A stretch of 64,000 nt of DNA from an uncultured Polaribacter sp. (GCA_947497755.1 CANMHT010000003.1:1-64000), one strand, 5' to 3'; positions 41,502 through 52,339 are shown, counted from the first letter of the stretch. Notes: generated by a model from the letters alone, not told the origin. Numbers and translations are program-made.

Positions 41502-41585
41502 AAATAACAAAATAAACAAGTTTAACACCTAGAAAACAGTCATATATGAAACAATAACTACACTCAATATCTTAAAATTAAAATT

Positions 41586-43991
41586 ATGATAAACAAAGTG
41601 TTCAGTGTAAACATTTCAACAAAAGAGATTTTATTATCCCTATGTCTCTTCAGTTTAACTTTTATAAGTTTTGCGCAAAAAAAAATAGCTATTAGTGGAG
41701 TTGTAACAGATGCTTCCAATGGAGAAACATTATTAGGTGCTTCTGTCTACTTAAAAGGCACAACCTATGGAAGTACAACCAATGAATATGGGTTCTTTTC
41801 CATTTCTGCTCCTAAAGGTGATTATACAATTGTGGTTACTTATTTAGGTTATAAATTGGTTCAAAAACCCATCAAGCTTCTTAGCAATCAAAAAATAAAC
41901 ATCGAATTAGTAGAAGATGCAAATACCTTAGATGAGGTAGTTATTGACGCAGGAGAATCTAAAAAAGTAAACCTTAGAACTCCGCAAATGAGTGTTTCTA
42001 AACTATCTACTAAAACCATAAAACAGATTCCGGCGGTAATGGGAGAAGTAGATATTATTAAATCTATTCAGTTATTACCCGGAGTTACCAATGCTGGAGA
42101 AGGAGCATCTGGCTTTAATGTTCGTGGTGGTGCAGAAGATCAAAACCTAATTTTATTGGATGAAGCTGTGATCTATAACTCCTCTCACCTATTTGGTTTT
42201 TTCTCTGTTTTTAATAATGATGCCATTAAAGATGTAAAATTGTATAAAGGTGGAATCCCAGCTCAATTTGGTGGTAGAGCTTCTTCAGTGCTCGACATTA
42301 GACAAAAAGACGGGAATAGTAAACAATTTGGAGTAACAGGTGGAATTGGGGTCATTTCTAGTAGATTGACCTTAGAAGGCCCTACAGTAAAAGATAGAGG
42401 CTCATTTTTATTGGCTGGGCGTTCTTCTTATGCACACTTATTTTTAAAATTGGCCAATAATAGTAATAGTGCTAGTTTTTATGATTTAAACTTAAAAACC
42501 AACTATCAAATTAATGAAAACAATCGACTTTTCTTATCTGGTTATTTAGGAAACGATAACTTTGATTTAGCTGGTTCTTTTACCAATTCGTATGGAAACA
42601 TCTCTGCGAACTTACGATGGAATCACATTTTTAACGATAAACTATTTTCTAATCTTTCACTTATTTATGGAAGGTATAATTATAAAATGCAGCTCTCTTT
42701 ACAAGGATTGGATTGGAAATCTGATATTAACAACTACAACCTTAAATACGATGTAGGCTATTTTGTAAACGATAAACTTAGATTCAACTTTGGTACCAAT
42801 GCAATTTATTATGATTTCAATCCTGGAGCTATAGAACCTTTAAATGAAAGTTCTGGAATCAATAGCAGAAAATTAGACGACAAGTTTGCTCTAGAACTAG
42901 GTGTTTATGCTAGCTTAGAACATAAAATAAGTGATAAACTATCTGCAATGTATGGACTAAGATATAGCAACTTTAATCGCTTAGGAAAACAAAATATAAA
43001 CTTATATCAAAATGATTTGCCTGTTGTTTATAATCAACAACTCGGAATCTATGAACGTGCAACCGCAACTAGTCAACAATCGTATACAGCTAGTCAATCT
43101 ATTGCAAACTTTGGAAATTTTGAACCTCGTTTGGCTTTATCTTACCAAATCAATGAAAAGTCTTCTTTTAAAACTAGTTACAATAGAATGGCTCAATATT
43201 TACATTTAATTTCTAATACAACTTCTGCTACACCTTTAGATGTTTGGGCGCCAAGTGGTAAATATTTAAAGCCTCAATTGGCAGATCAATATGCCGTTGG
43301 ATACTTTAGAAATTTTAGCAACGATATGTATTCTATAGAAACAGAAGCATATTACAAAACAGTTAAAAATCGTGTAGATTATATTGATGGAGCTGAATTG
43401 ATTGCTCAAAACACTATAGAAACAGAAGTGTTAAATGGGGAATCTCGTGCTTACGGATTGGAATTTTTATTACGTAAAAACAAAGGAAACTTTACTGGTT
43501 GGCTCGCTTATACTTGGTCTAAAGCAGAACAAAGAACTCCTGGAAATGCTTCTGGCGGAAAAGGAATTAATAACGGAAATTGGTATAGAACTTCTTATGA
43601 CAGAACACATGATTTTTCATTTACAGGTAGTTATAAACTCAATGAAAAATGGAGATTTGGTGGAAACTTTGCCTTTCAAACCGGTAGACCAGTTACGTAT
43701 CCAAATGGGCAATTTCAATACAACGGTCTTTCTGTACCAACCTATTCTGAAAGAAATGCTAGCCGATTACCAGCTTATCATAGGTTAGATTTATCGGCAA
43801 CACTAACTCCACGAAAAAACAAAGGAAGAAAATGGCAAGGAGAATGGGTATTTAGTATTTACAACGTATACAACAGAAGCAATGCTGCATCTATTTCATT
43901 TGGTCAAAATGTAGATACAGGAGCTAATGAAGCTACACGTACTTCTATTTACGGAATTATTCCTTCTGTGAGTTATAACTTTAAATTTTAA
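41586..43991 (+). CDS. TonB-dependent outer-membrane receptor with carboxypeptidase-like N-domain
   Basis: 801 residues. A signal peptide ends at ..FISFAQ. A CarboxypepD_reg-like domain follows (ISGVVTDASNGETLLGASVYL, GTTYGSTTNEYGFFSI). The plug has LDEVVI, FNVRGGAEDQNLILLDEAVIYN and GGRASSVLDI. The remaining ~550 residues are a beta-barrel ending in an aromatic SYNFKF. Shorter than SusC (~1000 residues) and without a SusD gene; instead a DUF4249 lipoprotein follows by 4 bp. The ligand is unknown; such pairs may serve iron or peptide uptake. Probably controlled by the LytTR pair upstream. Confidence 0.92.
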   Translation: MINKVFSVNISTKEILLSLCLFSLTFISFAQKKIAISGVVTDASNGETLLGASVYLKGTTYGSTTNEYGFFSISAPKGDYTIVVTYLGYKLVQKPIKLLSNQKINIELVEDANTLDEVVIDAGESKKVNLRTPQMSVSKLSTKTIKQIPAVMGEVDIIKSIQLLPGVTNAGEGASGFNVRGGAEDQNLILLDEAVIYNSSHLFGFFSVFNNDAIKDVKLYKGGIPAQFGGRASSVLDIRQKDGNSKQFGVTGGIGVISSRLTLEGPTVKDRGSFLLAGRSSYAHLFLKLANNSNSASFYDLNLKTNYQINENNRLFLSGYLGNDNFDLAGSFTNSYGNISANLRWNHIFNDKLFSNLSLIYGRYNYKMQLSLQGLDWKSDINNYNLKYDVGYFVNDKLRFNFGTNAIYYDFNPGAIEPLNESSGINSRKLDDKFALELGVYASLEHKISDKLSAMYGLRYSNFNRLGKQNINLYQNDLPVVYNQQLGIYERATATSQQSYTASQSIANFGNFEPRLALSYQINEKSSFKTSYNRMAQYLHLISNTTSATPLDVWAPSGKYLKPQLADQYAVGYFRNFSNDMYSIETEAYYKTVKNRVDYIDGAELIAQNTIETEVLNGESRAYGLEFLLRKNKGNFTGWLAYTWSKAEQRTPGNASGGKGINNGNWYRTSYDRTHDFSFTGSYKLNEKWRFGGNFAFQTGRPVTYPNGQFQYNGLSVPTYSERNASRLPAYHRLDLSATLTPRKNKGRKWQGEWVFSIYNVYNRSNAASISFGQNVDTGANEATRTSIYGIIPSVSYNFKF

Positions 43992-43995
43992 ACCT

Positions 43996-44913
43996 ATGAA
44001 AAAGCTACATAACGATATAACATCTAATCAACTCTCAACAAAAAATCATAAAAATGATATTACTTGGGAATCAAATTATAAACAAATGAAATCTGTATAT
44101 ACAACATATTATAGTATAAGTTTAGTACTTATTCTAATCCTAGCATCATGCACTAAAGTTATTGATGTTAGTGTTCCTAATGGAGGTGAGCGCTTAGTTA
44201 TTGAAGCTTCAATAGTTTGGGAAAAAGGAACATCTGGAAAATCACAAACAATAAAACTCTCTAAATCAACAGAATATTTTGCAAGCGATAGAGATATTGC
44301 CGCTACAGGAGCTATAGTTAAAGTAACTAATACAACTTCTAACGATGTATTTAATTTTATAGATCAAGGTGATGGAACCTATACAACTAACAATTTCATT
44401 CCTATACTAAATAATCAATATGAGCTAGAAATTCAATACAATGGAAATACTTACAATGCAACAGAAACTTTCACATCTGTAGCAGAAGTAACTCGTGTTG
44501 AACAAAAAAAGATTACTGGTTTTGATGGAGATCAAATAAGTGTATTGGCATATTTTAAAGATCCTGGAAGCATTAAGAATTATTATTTGGCCGCATTCAC
44601 TACTAGTAGTCAACCTTTAATTAACTTAGAAACTACAAATGATGAATTTTATGATGGAAATGAAAACTTTATAGAATATGACGGTGAAACATTAAAGATT
44701 GGAGACACCGTATTAATTAGCCTACATGGCGTTTCTGAAAATTATTACAATTATATGGAAATCTTAACAGCTCAACTAGGAGATGGCGGTCCGTTTCAAA
44801 CTGTTCCGGCACGTTTAAAAGGCAACTGTATCAATAAAAATAATCTTAACGAAGAAGTTTTAGGCTTTTTTAGATTGAGTGAAGAAAGTAAAATCAGCTA
44901 TACTGTAAATTAA
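43996..44913 (+). CDS. DUF4249 lipoprotein, partner of the TonB receptor
   Basis: From 43996 the frame would give a 30-residue start before a signal peptide (SLVLILILASC). The ATG at 44086 gives a standard lipoprotein of ~275 residues and may be the real start, but 43996 is 4 bp after the receptor stop. DUF4249 features include VPNGGERLVIEASIVWEKG, KLSKSTEYFAS and NYYNYMEILTAQLGDGG. Such proteins sit on the outer membrane beside TonB receptors. A terminator follows at 44956. Confidence 0.85.
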   Translation: MKKLHNDITSNQLSTKNHKNDITWESNYKQMKSVYTTYYSISLVLILILASCTKVIDVSVPNGGERLVIEASIVWEKGTSGKSQTIKLSKSTEYFASDRDIAATGAIVKVTNTTSNDVFNFIDQGDGTYTTNNFIPILNNQYELEIQYNGNTYNATETFTSVAEVTRVEQKKITGFDGDQISVLAYFKDPGSIKNYYLAAFTTSSQPLINLETTNDEFYDGNENFIEYDGETLKIGDTVLISLHGVSENYYNYMEILTAQLGDGGPFQTVPARLKGNCINKNNLNEEVLGFFRLSEESKISYTVN

Positions 44914-44955
44914 AGTGATCATATTAAGTAAATACAACTATTAAAAATAGCTGAT

Positions 44956-44987
44956 AAGCCATCTAAGATATTTTATCTAGATGGCTT
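44956..44987. terminator. Bidirectional terminator after the DUF4249 gene
   Basis: AAGCCATCTA and TAGATGGCTT form a 10-bp stem with a 12-base T/A-rich loop. It lies between convergent genes (DUF4249 and S9 peptidase). Confidence 0.72.
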
Positions 44988-45009
44988 TACTACTTCTAAA
45001 AAGATATTT

Positions 45010-47112
45010 TTATTTTTTTTTAGTTAGCTCATCAAACAAGAAATTATATCTATAAATATATTCAGTTATAACTTCACTATATCTATTTGCTCCACCATGC
45101 CCTGCTTTATTTTGTACCCATAATAAAATTGGATTTTTCTGATTTTTTCCATTTTGTAACTTACCGGCAAACTTATATGATTGATAAGGAGGCACTCTAG
45201 AATCATCAGTACCTGTAACTATTAAAGTTGAAGGATAATTAACCTCAGGATTAACATTATGAAAAGGTGAATAAGATAACATGTTTAAAAACTCATCTTT
45301 CTTTTTTACTGTGCCAAATTCAGAAATATTTACAAAGTATTCACCTGCTTCTGTGTTTTCCATTTTTAATATATCAAAAACTCCTACATCAAATACCGCT
45401 GCTCCAAAATAATTTGGTTTTTCTATCATAGCACCTGCAGTAATAAGTCCACCGTGTGATCCCCCAGTAATTCCTATTTTTTTTGGAGAAGAATACCCTT
45501 CATTTATAAGGAACTCTGCAGCTTTAGTAAAATCTAAAATTCCGTTTTTCTTTTTTAAATTTTTACCATCATGCCACCATTTATATCCAAATTCTCCTCC
45601 ACCTCTAACATGAACATAAGCAAAGGCACCACCTCTTTCAATAAAATACACTAAACCAGGATTAAAACTCGGTTTAGCTATTGTTCCATATCCACCATAA
45701 GTTTTCAGTAAAAAAGGAGTAGTTCCATCTTTTTTCAATGAATCTTTATAAACAATAAACATTGGTATTTTTTTGCCATCATGAGAAATTGCATTTTTTC
45801 TTATGAATTTATACTTGCTTGCATCAAAACCTACTTCTTTTTGTCCTAAATATTTAAAAGTAAAATTTTCATAATCTAATTCACATGTAACAGGAGGTAC
45901 TGTATAAGAAGATAATCGAAAGAATACTTTTTTCAATTCTTTATTATAATACAAACTACTAACACTCATTCCCTCTGGAGTCATTACCTCTCCTAAAACT
46001 TTTCCTTCAAAATTTGAAACTGAGATGATTGATGCTTTCTTTGTTTGATAAGATGAAATAATTCTATCTTTGATAAATGTAAACCCTGTAAAAACTGCAT
46101 CTCTGTATGACGGAGTTAACATTGCCCATTTTTTTGGTTCTTTAATTGGGAATTTAATGATGTAATTTTTGTTTTTGATTTTTGTCTTCACAAAAACAGT
46201 ATCAGACTTAAACCGAACAATCCTCATATCGTATTTAATATTATCAAAAAGTGTCTTAAATGTTTTTGTTTCACTTTTCGGTTTTAGATAATAATAACTA
46301 TACCTATTTTTAAAATCATTTTGCTTTTTTATAATGTATAAGCTCTGATCTGAAGTTCCATAAATTTGAAAAGATTCTTCCCCTGAATCTGTTTTTAATA
46401 TAAGTTTATCTTCCGATTGTGGAGTATTTAACTTATGATACATTATTTCAGGGTATTTTCTTGATATTTTTTTAGGGTTGTATTTGTTTTTTACATAGAA
46501 AAAACCTTGCCCATACCAATTAATTTGAGGGTTTAAAACTTCTTTTAAAACTTCTTTAAAGTAAATACGTTTTTTTATTCCAACAATTTTAATTTCTTCC
46601 CAATCTTTACCGTTTCTATTATATTGATAAGCTAAAAAACGATCTCCCATAGAAGGTGTTATAGCAGTAAAGTTTATCTGATCTTTTGTAGAAATTGTTT
46701 CTGAATTTATCAGTTCTTCAAAACTTCCTTTATTCCCTTTTTTATAATAAATATTTGCTGTAGAATTTCTACCGGGATACATTATAGAATACTGGTAATT
46801 TTTATTCTTTTTAGATTTATATTTTACTTCATAATCCATTTTAGACCAAAAGAACTTCTCCATATTACGTCTAGAATTGTTTCTTATAGCTAATTTCTTT
46901 AAGTATTTTAAAGAAACTTTATTTTGTTTTTTTACCCAATCTTTAACAGCAAGACTATCTGTATTTTCCAACCATTGATAATAATCTTTAACCTTAGTGT
47001 CATGATACGTATCAACAGTCAAATTTTTATTTGTTTCAGGATATTTTAATTTTTGTCCGTAAGTAAAAAATGTAGAAATGCCTATAAAGGCCATTAGAAT
47101 ATTTTTTTTCAT
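45010..47112 (-). CDS. S9A prolyl oligopeptidase family protease
   Basis: I start at ATG 47112 (MKKNILMAF), which gives a signal peptide ending TYGQ; the longer frame adds 12 residues of poor shape. 700 residues: a beta-propeller-like N-part (~60-430) and an alpha/beta hydrolase with Ser552 in GGSHGG, Asp in GTDDSRV near 645 and His in AGHGG near 680. Exported peptidase that cleaves after proline in short peptides. The neighbour is a PAP2 phosphatase, separated by ~70 bp. Confidence 0.92.
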   Translation of the reverse strand: MKKNILMAFIGISTFFTYGQKLKYPETNKNLTVDTYHDTKVKDYYQWLENTDSLAVKDWVKKQNKVSLKYLKKLAIRNNSRRNMEKFFWSKMDYEVKYKSKKNKNYQYSIMYPGRNSTANIYYKKGNKGSFEELINSETISTKDQINFTAITPSMGDRFLAYQYNRNGKDWEEIKIVGIKKRIYFKEVLKEVLNPQINWYGQGFFYVKNKYNPKKISRKYPEIMYHKLNTPQSEDKLILKTDSGEESFQIYGTSDQSLYIIKKQNDFKNRYSYYYLKPKSETKTFKTLFDNIKYDMRIVRFKSDTVFVKTKIKNKNYIIKFPIKEPKKWAMLTPSYRDAVFTGFTFIKDRIISSYQTKKASIISVSNFEGKVLGEVMTPEGMSVSSLYYNKELKKVFFRLSSYTVPPVTCELDYENFTFKYLGQKEVGFDASKYKFIRKNAISHDGKKIPMFIVYKDSLKKDGTTPFLLKTYGGYGTIAKPSFNPGLVYFIERGGAFAYVHVRGGGEFGYKWWHDGKNLKKKNGILDFTKAAEFLINEGYSSPKKIGITGGSHGGLITAGAMIEKPNYFGAAVFDVGVFDILKMENTEAGEYFVNISEFGTVKKKDEFLNMLSYSPFHNVNPEVNYPSTLIVTGTDDSRVPPYQSYKFAGKLQNGKNQKNPILLWVQNKAGHGGANRYSEVITEYIYRYNFLFDELTKKK

Positions 47113-47217
47113 ATTTATTTTTTGAACTACAAATTTAAAGTAAATCATCTTTTTAAATAAAAGAATAACTAGATTTTTACAGTTTATTTTTCAAAGTATT
47201 ACAAACTTCTAAATAGC

Positions 47218-47868
47218 TTATTTTATGATCTTTCTACCTAATAACTCTGAAGTTTTATCCTGAAAAAGAGTATACATCATACTCATAATAAAAACACCTA
47301 AAAGTGCCCCAGCAATAGTATCGATTAGGAAATGTTTAGACAAATAAACTCTACTATAAGCCATCATAATAGCAATTACAACAGCAACATACTTTATCCA
47401 TTTTTGTTTAGATAATAAACATACAAATAGCATTAATAAAAAAGCTTCTGCTGTATGACCTGATGGAAAAGTAAACGGAATTTGACTTGTTACTCCTTCT
47501 ATTAAATGTAAATCAATTCCTTTTTGTTCAAAGTAATAGGTTGGTCTATGCACATGAATATAAAATGTTTTTTTAACAAATGTTAAGATGATAAAATTGA
47601 GTAAATAAGAAGTCAGCAAAATAAATAGTGCTTTATACTTTTCTTTCTTTATAACAATGTATAAGATAGTGACAATAAAAACTAGTGGACCATATTTAGA
47701 GAAATACTTAAAAAACACATCTAAAAACGATGTATGATTTTGGTTTATAAGCAAGTGTAATTCATCTCTTCCATAATATTGAATAAATGCCAACCCAATA
47801 AAACAATATAAAAATAGTCCAATAAAGAACACATAATTCTTCTTTATAAGGTCTTGATGGTACTCCAA
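47218..47868 (-). CDS. PAP2-family membrane phosphatase
   Basis: 216 residues with about six TM helices. The phosphatase motifs are KTFYIHVHRP (near 103-112), PSGHTAE (~137) and SRVYLSKHFLIDTIAG (~170-185). The family removes phosphate from lipid or undecaprenyl substrates at the membrane. It is downstream of an S9 peptidase gene and a terminator, so probably a separate unit. Confidence 0.92.
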   Translation of the reverse strand: MEYHQDLIKKNYVFFIGLFLYCFIGLAFIQYYGRDELHLLINQNHTSFLDVFFKYFSKYGPLVFIVTILYIVIKKEKYKALFILLTSYLLNFIILTFVKKTFYIHVHRPTYYFEQKGIDLHLIEGVTSQIPFTFPSGHTAEAFLLMLFVCLLSKQKWIKYVAVVIAIMMAYSRVYLSKHFLIDTIAGALLGVFIMSMMYTLFQDKTSELLGRKIIK

Positions 47869-47907
47869 TGTAAAGTCGTTTTTAGTTGAATGCTTAAATG
47901 TACAATA

Positions 47908-47938
47908 AAAAAAGCTTCTGAAAAATCAGAAGCTTTTT
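47908..47938 (-). terminator. Terminator after the large S9 peptidase gene
   Basis: AAAAAGCTTCTGA and TCAGAAGCTTTTT form a 13-bp perfect stem with a short A loop. T runs on both strands make it bidirectional in character. Confidence 0.82.
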
Positions 47939-47942
47939 GAAT

Positions 47943-50747
47943 TTAGTTTTTTAATAACTTATATCCTTGGTGAATTCCTTTTTCTATTGCTGGAACACCA
48001 CGTTGCATCCATGTTGGTTTTGGAGCATCTTTTAAATAATAATCAAAAAATTGAGCCATTCTAATATTAAAATCTTTTCTGTTTTGCATTTTTAATGGCC
48101 AATGTGGTTCTTTATTATAGTTTAAGAACCAAGAAGTTTTTCCTAAACGTCTTAACGCTGTAAAAAATTCTATTCCTTGATACCATGGTACATGTCCATC
48201 TTCATCATTATGCATAATTAAAATTGGCGTATTGATCTTATCAATATTAAAAATTGGTGAGTTTTCTATGTATCTCATTGGATATTGCCAAGGTGTACCT
48301 CCTATCCTACTTTGCGTATGCTCGTATTGGAACTGTCTACTCAAACCTGTCCACCATCTGATTCCACCATAGGCACTAATCATATTTACTACTGGTGCAC
48401 CAGATTCTATGGCAGCAAAAATATCTGTTTTAGTAGCTAAATGTGCTACTTGATATCCTCCCCAACTATGTCCTTGAGCACCAATTTTCTTTTTATTAAT
48501 AAATCCTTTTTCTATTAAAGAAGTCACTCCAGGTATCACAGCATTATAAGCACTTTCTCCAGGATATCCTTCTCTATATACCACATCAGGATTAAAGATT
48601 ACATAGCCTCTACTTGTATAAAAACTATAATTAATACTAGATCTTCCTGGCGATGGTGCTCTATGTCTATGCAATCCATTAGAGCTACGCTCATAGAAAT
48701 TAACTAGCATTGGGTATTTCTTATTCGGATCAAAATTTTCTGGTTTAACTAATAATCCTGTCAACTCTTTTCCTTCTAAAGAAGTGAATTTGTACAATTC
48801 AATAGTTCCCCAATTATATTCATTTTGCTGAGGATTAGCATTGCTAACAACTGTTTGCTTTTTAAATGATAAATCAGAAATTCTTAAATTAGGAAAATCG
48901 ATAAAAGATTGTCTAGTAAACAATACAGTATTCTTATCTTTTGCTTTTACAGGTCTCGAATAAGAATATGGTCCATCTACCAATTGTTTTCCTCTTCTTC
49001 TTTTGGCATTGTACTCATAATAACCACTGTTTTTTGTAGTTTCATTAAACGTAGTGAACAACCACTTTTTAGAAGTATCTATAGTTCTTTCTTCATTATC
49101 TAATCTTACATAACGATACACAGTATTGCTTTCCCTACCTTTAGTTAAACGAGTATGTGCTCCTGTTTTTGGATTGAATTGATACACATCAAAACGATCA
49201 TAAATTAAAATAGCAGCATCATTTTTTGTCCATCCAGCTAAACCATAAGACCATGGATGACTTGGCGTATCATGCAATTCATTGTAAAATACTTTTCCTT
49301 TTGTTAGGTTAATTCTGGTATCGTTTGCAATATCATAAGTAAACCAAGTGCTATCTACAGCGCTATAACCATAAGCATATTTACCATTTGGGCTCAAACG
49401 AGCTCTACCATCTACCTTAGACATAATCTTTTTAAATGCTCCTGTAGTAGAATTTACGATTCCGTAATCGCTAGCTCTAATTGCTGTCCATTGACTTTCT
49501 AACTGATAAGGAACAGGATTAGAAACCAATACATTTTCTGCATTTCCTTCATTTCCTATTACCGCATTTGGATATGCTGTAGTTGCTAATTGTGTAACTT
49601 TGTTAGATTGTAAATTTACTACAGCTGTATATGATTTTCTTTTATCATTATTTACTTGTAGTTCTTGAACAGTATATAATCTTGGAGAATCATAAGCCCA
49701 AACTTCTACATTTACAATTTCTTCTTTAATTAATGTGGTATCTTTTACAATTGGCGGAGTTGCCAATCCGAAGTACATCTTAGAATTGTCTTTAGAAAAA
49801 GATATTCTTCCATTAGAAGAAACTAAGTATCCTTTTGGAGCCGTATTTGCATCTACAATTTTTGTTGCTGCTGTACTTCCTTTTTTCCAAGAGAATAATT
49901 GGTACGGTCTAATTAAGGCTTTCGTAGTATCTGTATCAACTACAAAACCTAATCGAGTTCCTTGATCATTTAAAGCTACTCTATAATACTTAGATTTATT
50001 TGTTGCTTTAAAAACAGTTGAAGTTTTGTTACTTTCTATATCAAGTACATATATTCCTCCTTTTTTTTCTCCAACTTTTCCGGTAGAGATATAAGTTAAT
50101 ACCTTACCTTCTTTAGCAAAAGAATAACTTTTTACATATTTAATTGTATCTTCTTTTTGTGTTGCTAAATTTCTAAGTACTAAATGGTAACCATTTTTAC
50201 TACTTACTTTTTTTGTCTTTTTCTTTTTCCCTTTTTTCTTCTTTGCTTCGTCTTTTTTATCACTTTTTTTAGCTTTTGGTTTTGCTTTTTTAATATCGTG
50301 CAATAAATAAGCTACATATCCAGACCATTTTTGTGGTATTTTATACGATTTTACATTTGCAATTTTTGTTAATGCTTTCGAATTCAGATCAAAAATAGCT
50401 AAGGTGTCTTTTGGCATTTTATGCTTTTTAACCTTTCTACGTTTCATTTCTACAATACTATCTTTCCATGCTTTAATTGTAAAAATGGCATATTTAGAGT
50501 CAAAACTAAAACGACTACCTGCTACTCTATCATAGTTTAATAGTGTTTTTGCTTTGGTAGTTTTTATTTTTAAAAAACGATCTTTTTCTCCTCTTTCTAA
50601 AGAGTACATTACATACTTTCCGTTATTAGACAATGAAGAATTTTTAATGGTGTTCCAAATCTCAAAATCTGGATGATCTAACACCTTTTTTTGGGCATTT
50701 ACGCTATAAATAACAAGAAATAGCAAGCCAAACAATATAGGTCTCAT
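47943..50747 (-). CDS. S9-family exported peptidase with lysine-rich insert
   Basis: 934 residues. Signal peptide (RPILFGLLFLVIYSVNAQ), then a long propeller region interrupted by a lysine-dense insert at ~155-180 (KKAKPKAKKSDKKDEAKKKK). The hydrolase domain has GHSWGG with Ser761, an Asp in MHNDEDGHVPW near 840 and a His in EPHWPLK near 880. Much longer than prolyl oligopeptidase, like Bacteroidota S9 proteins with an extra N-domain. Probably periplasmic or secreted. The 144 bp upstream gap has a terminator for the CxxCH gene. Confidence 0.9.
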   Translation of the reverse strand: MRPILFGLLFLVIYSVNAQKKVLDHPDFEIWNTIKNSSLSNNGKYVMYSLERGEKDRFLKIKTTKAKTLLNYDRVAGSRFSFDSKYAIFTIKAWKDSIVEMKRRKVKKHKMPKDTLAIFDLNSKALTKIANVKSYKIPQKWSGYVAYLLHDIKKAKPKAKKSDKKDEAKKKKGKKKKTKKVSSKNGYHLVLRNLATQKEDTIKYVKSYSFAKEGKVLTYISTGKVGEKKGGIYVLDIESNKTSTVFKATNKSKYYRVALNDQGTRLGFVVDTDTTKALIRPYQLFSWKKGSTAATKIVDANTAPKGYLVSSNGRISFSKDNSKMYFGLATPPIVKDTTLIKEEIVNVEVWAYDSPRLYTVQELQVNNDKRKSYTAVVNLQSNKVTQLATTAYPNAVIGNEGNAENVLVSNPVPYQLESQWTAIRASDYGIVNSTTGAFKKIMSKVDGRARLSPNGKYAYGYSAVDSTWFTYDIANDTRINLTKGKVFYNELHDTPSHPWSYGLAGWTKNDAAILIYDRFDVYQFNPKTGAHTRLTKGRESNTVYRYVRLDNEERTIDTSKKWLFTTFNETTKNSGYYEYNAKRRRGKQLVDGPYSYSRPVKAKDKNTVLFTRQSFIDFPNLRISDLSFKKQTVVSNANPQQNEYNWGTIELYKFTSLEGKELTGLLVKPENFDPNKKYPMLVNFYERSSNGLHRHRAPSPGRSSINYSFYTSRGYVIFNPDVVYREGYPGESAYNAVIPGVTSLIEKGFINKKKIGAQGHSWGGYQVAHLATKTDIFAAIESGAPVVNMISAYGGIRWWTGLSRQFQYEHTQSRIGGTPWQYPMRYIENSPIFNIDKINTPILIMHNDEDGHVPWYQGIEFFTALRRLGKTSWFLNYNKEPHWPLKMQNRKDFNIRMAQFFDYYLKDAPKPTWMQRGVPAIEKGIHQGYKLLKN

Positions 50748-50856
50748 TTAGTGCGTGTTTTTATGAAGTCATAAATGTAATAAAGTTCTACGAGCTTAAA
50801 AATGATTTAACTAAAATCGTCCAAATTAATTTAGACAAGATTCACTTTTTCAATCA

Positions 50857-50885
50857 AAAAGACCTACAAAAATTGTAGGTCTTTT
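50857..50885 (-). terminator. Terminator after the CxxCH lipoprotein gene
   Basis: AAAAGACCTACAA and TTGTAGGTCTTTT pair over a 3-base loop, 13 bp with T-rich exit. The stop of the upstream gene is just before it. Confidence 0.82.
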
Positions 50886-50890
50886 AAATT

Positions 50891-52339
50891 TTATTCTTTT
50901 TTCTTCTTTGCTAAATATTCGAGAACTTCTCGTTTTGCTTTTACTTGTTCTATCTCTGTTGGAGTTCTTCCTTTTGTTTTTCCTAAGAAATCATTAAAAA
51001 CATGACTTAAATAAAGAGGAGAATTTGCCCCATTTCCACTACTATTATGACAAGTAAAACAGTTTACCAGATTTGTAACAGCAATTTCTTCAATAGTACT
51101 TTCAAAAGTTTGTGTAAATGTTTCCATTGTTACATTGGCAGCATTTAAAGAACCTCTAGCAAAAGAGTTTTTAGTCGCAGAATCAATATTACCGGCTAAA
51201 CTATCTATTATTCTTATTTGTTGTGCTGGAGTTTTCTTATCAGTATCTATCCAAATAGAACCATTATAAAAGTAATTCGCCCAAACACTTTTCTCTTTAT
51301 ACAATTCTTCTCTTACACATGTATTTATCGAATCTATATTTTTAAAGTTTAAAGGTTCTTCTTGGCTGGTATTTTGATACAAACCATCTGAATTTCTTGG
51401 TACTCCATATGTAAACAAATCAAAAACTCTAAATAATGAATCTGCTTTATTATTCTCAAAAGTAATACCTCCAAGACCTGTAGTTTTTCCTTTTCTAAAA
51501 AGCAACTTCTCTGTTGTAGCTTGTGCATTATTATTAGGCCAATCGTAATTTGGAGCAATATCATCATGTTCAAAAGTTGCCCAAATAAATTCAGGATGAT
51601 TTTCTACGATACCAACTACATGCATCCCTAACATGGCTACATCTTCTATGTTCCCATTAAGTACTCCTTTAGTTACATAATAATTCTTTAGTTTTTCTTT
51701 ATTGATGGCTTTGGCATTTACCCAAGATACTTTTAACTCGAAAGACCCCACAGGAAAAGCTACTTTAGAAACATCAAAACCTTTCATTTGTTTAATAATA
51801 CTATCCTTAAAACTTAATGCCGCATTAAACATGGTTGTATTCATATGAATTGAATAGTGTACAGTATATGATTTTTTATTTTGTTCACTAACATATGTTG
51901 GGTTCGTTCTTAAAACTCCATGAGCAAAACCAGCTTGTATTGTATCAGTTAAATAAACTCTTGTTCCTTTTAATAATTGATCTGGTATTGGTGTCATGTA
52001 CTTGTCTATTTGCAATACAGAAGAATTTCTTTGTAAAAAAAGTGGTGTTTGGTTTGTTTCAGATGCTGGTTTTGTTAACCATAAAAATTTATGCCATGAC
52101 CATCTATGAAAAAAAGAGTTTTTAGAAATTGGTAAGGAGAATACACTTGAGTCTCCTTCTTCTATTGGCGCTGGTGTGTCTTGATGTGGAAACCATTGAG
52201 AAATGTCTTTACAAATCTCATCATTTCCTGAAGAATAACTTGCCGTTTCTTTTTTATTATCTACACAACTAATGCTAATAATAAAAACAAGTAAAGCTAA
52301 AAAAAATCTTTTTGAGTAACTTTTAATTAGGATTTTCAT
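50891..52339 (-). CDS. Lipoprotein with one c-type heme motif
   Basis: 482 residues. The N-terminus is a lipoprotein signal (LLVFIISISC at ~17-25, then VDNKKE). Most of the chain is an unrecognised globular region (GVLRTNPTYVSEQNK, FVNAKAINKE). A single CFTCHNSS motif lies near residue 430, with later HVFNDFLG. One CxxCH in a surface lipoprotein suggests a mono-heme protein, but no distal axial ligand was identified. Upstream is the sterol desaturase gene in the same direction, 85 bp away. Confidence 0.6.
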   Translation of the reverse strand: MKILIKSYSKRFFLALLVFIISISCVDNKKETASYSSGNDEICKDISQWFPHQDTPAPIEEGDSSVFSLPISKNSFFHRWSWHKFLWLTKPASETNQTPLFLQRNSSVLQIDKYMTPIPDQLLKGTRVYLTDTIQAGFAHGVLRTNPTYVSEQNKKSYTVHYSIHMNTTMFNAALSFKDSIIKQMKGFDVSKVAFPVGSFELKVSWVNAKAINKEKLKNYYVTKGVLNGNIEDVAMLGMHVVGIVENHPEFIWATFEHDDIAPNYDWPNNNAQATTEKLLFRKGKTTGLGGITFENNKADSLFRVFDLFTYGVPRNSDGLYQNTSQEEPLNFKNIDSINTCVREELYKEKSVWANYFYNGSIWIDTDKKTPAQQIRIIDSLAGNIDSATKNSFARGSLNAANVTMETFTQTFESTIEEIAVTNLVNCFTCHNSSGNGANSPLYLSHVFNDFLGKTKGRTPTEIEQVKAKREVLEYLAKKKKE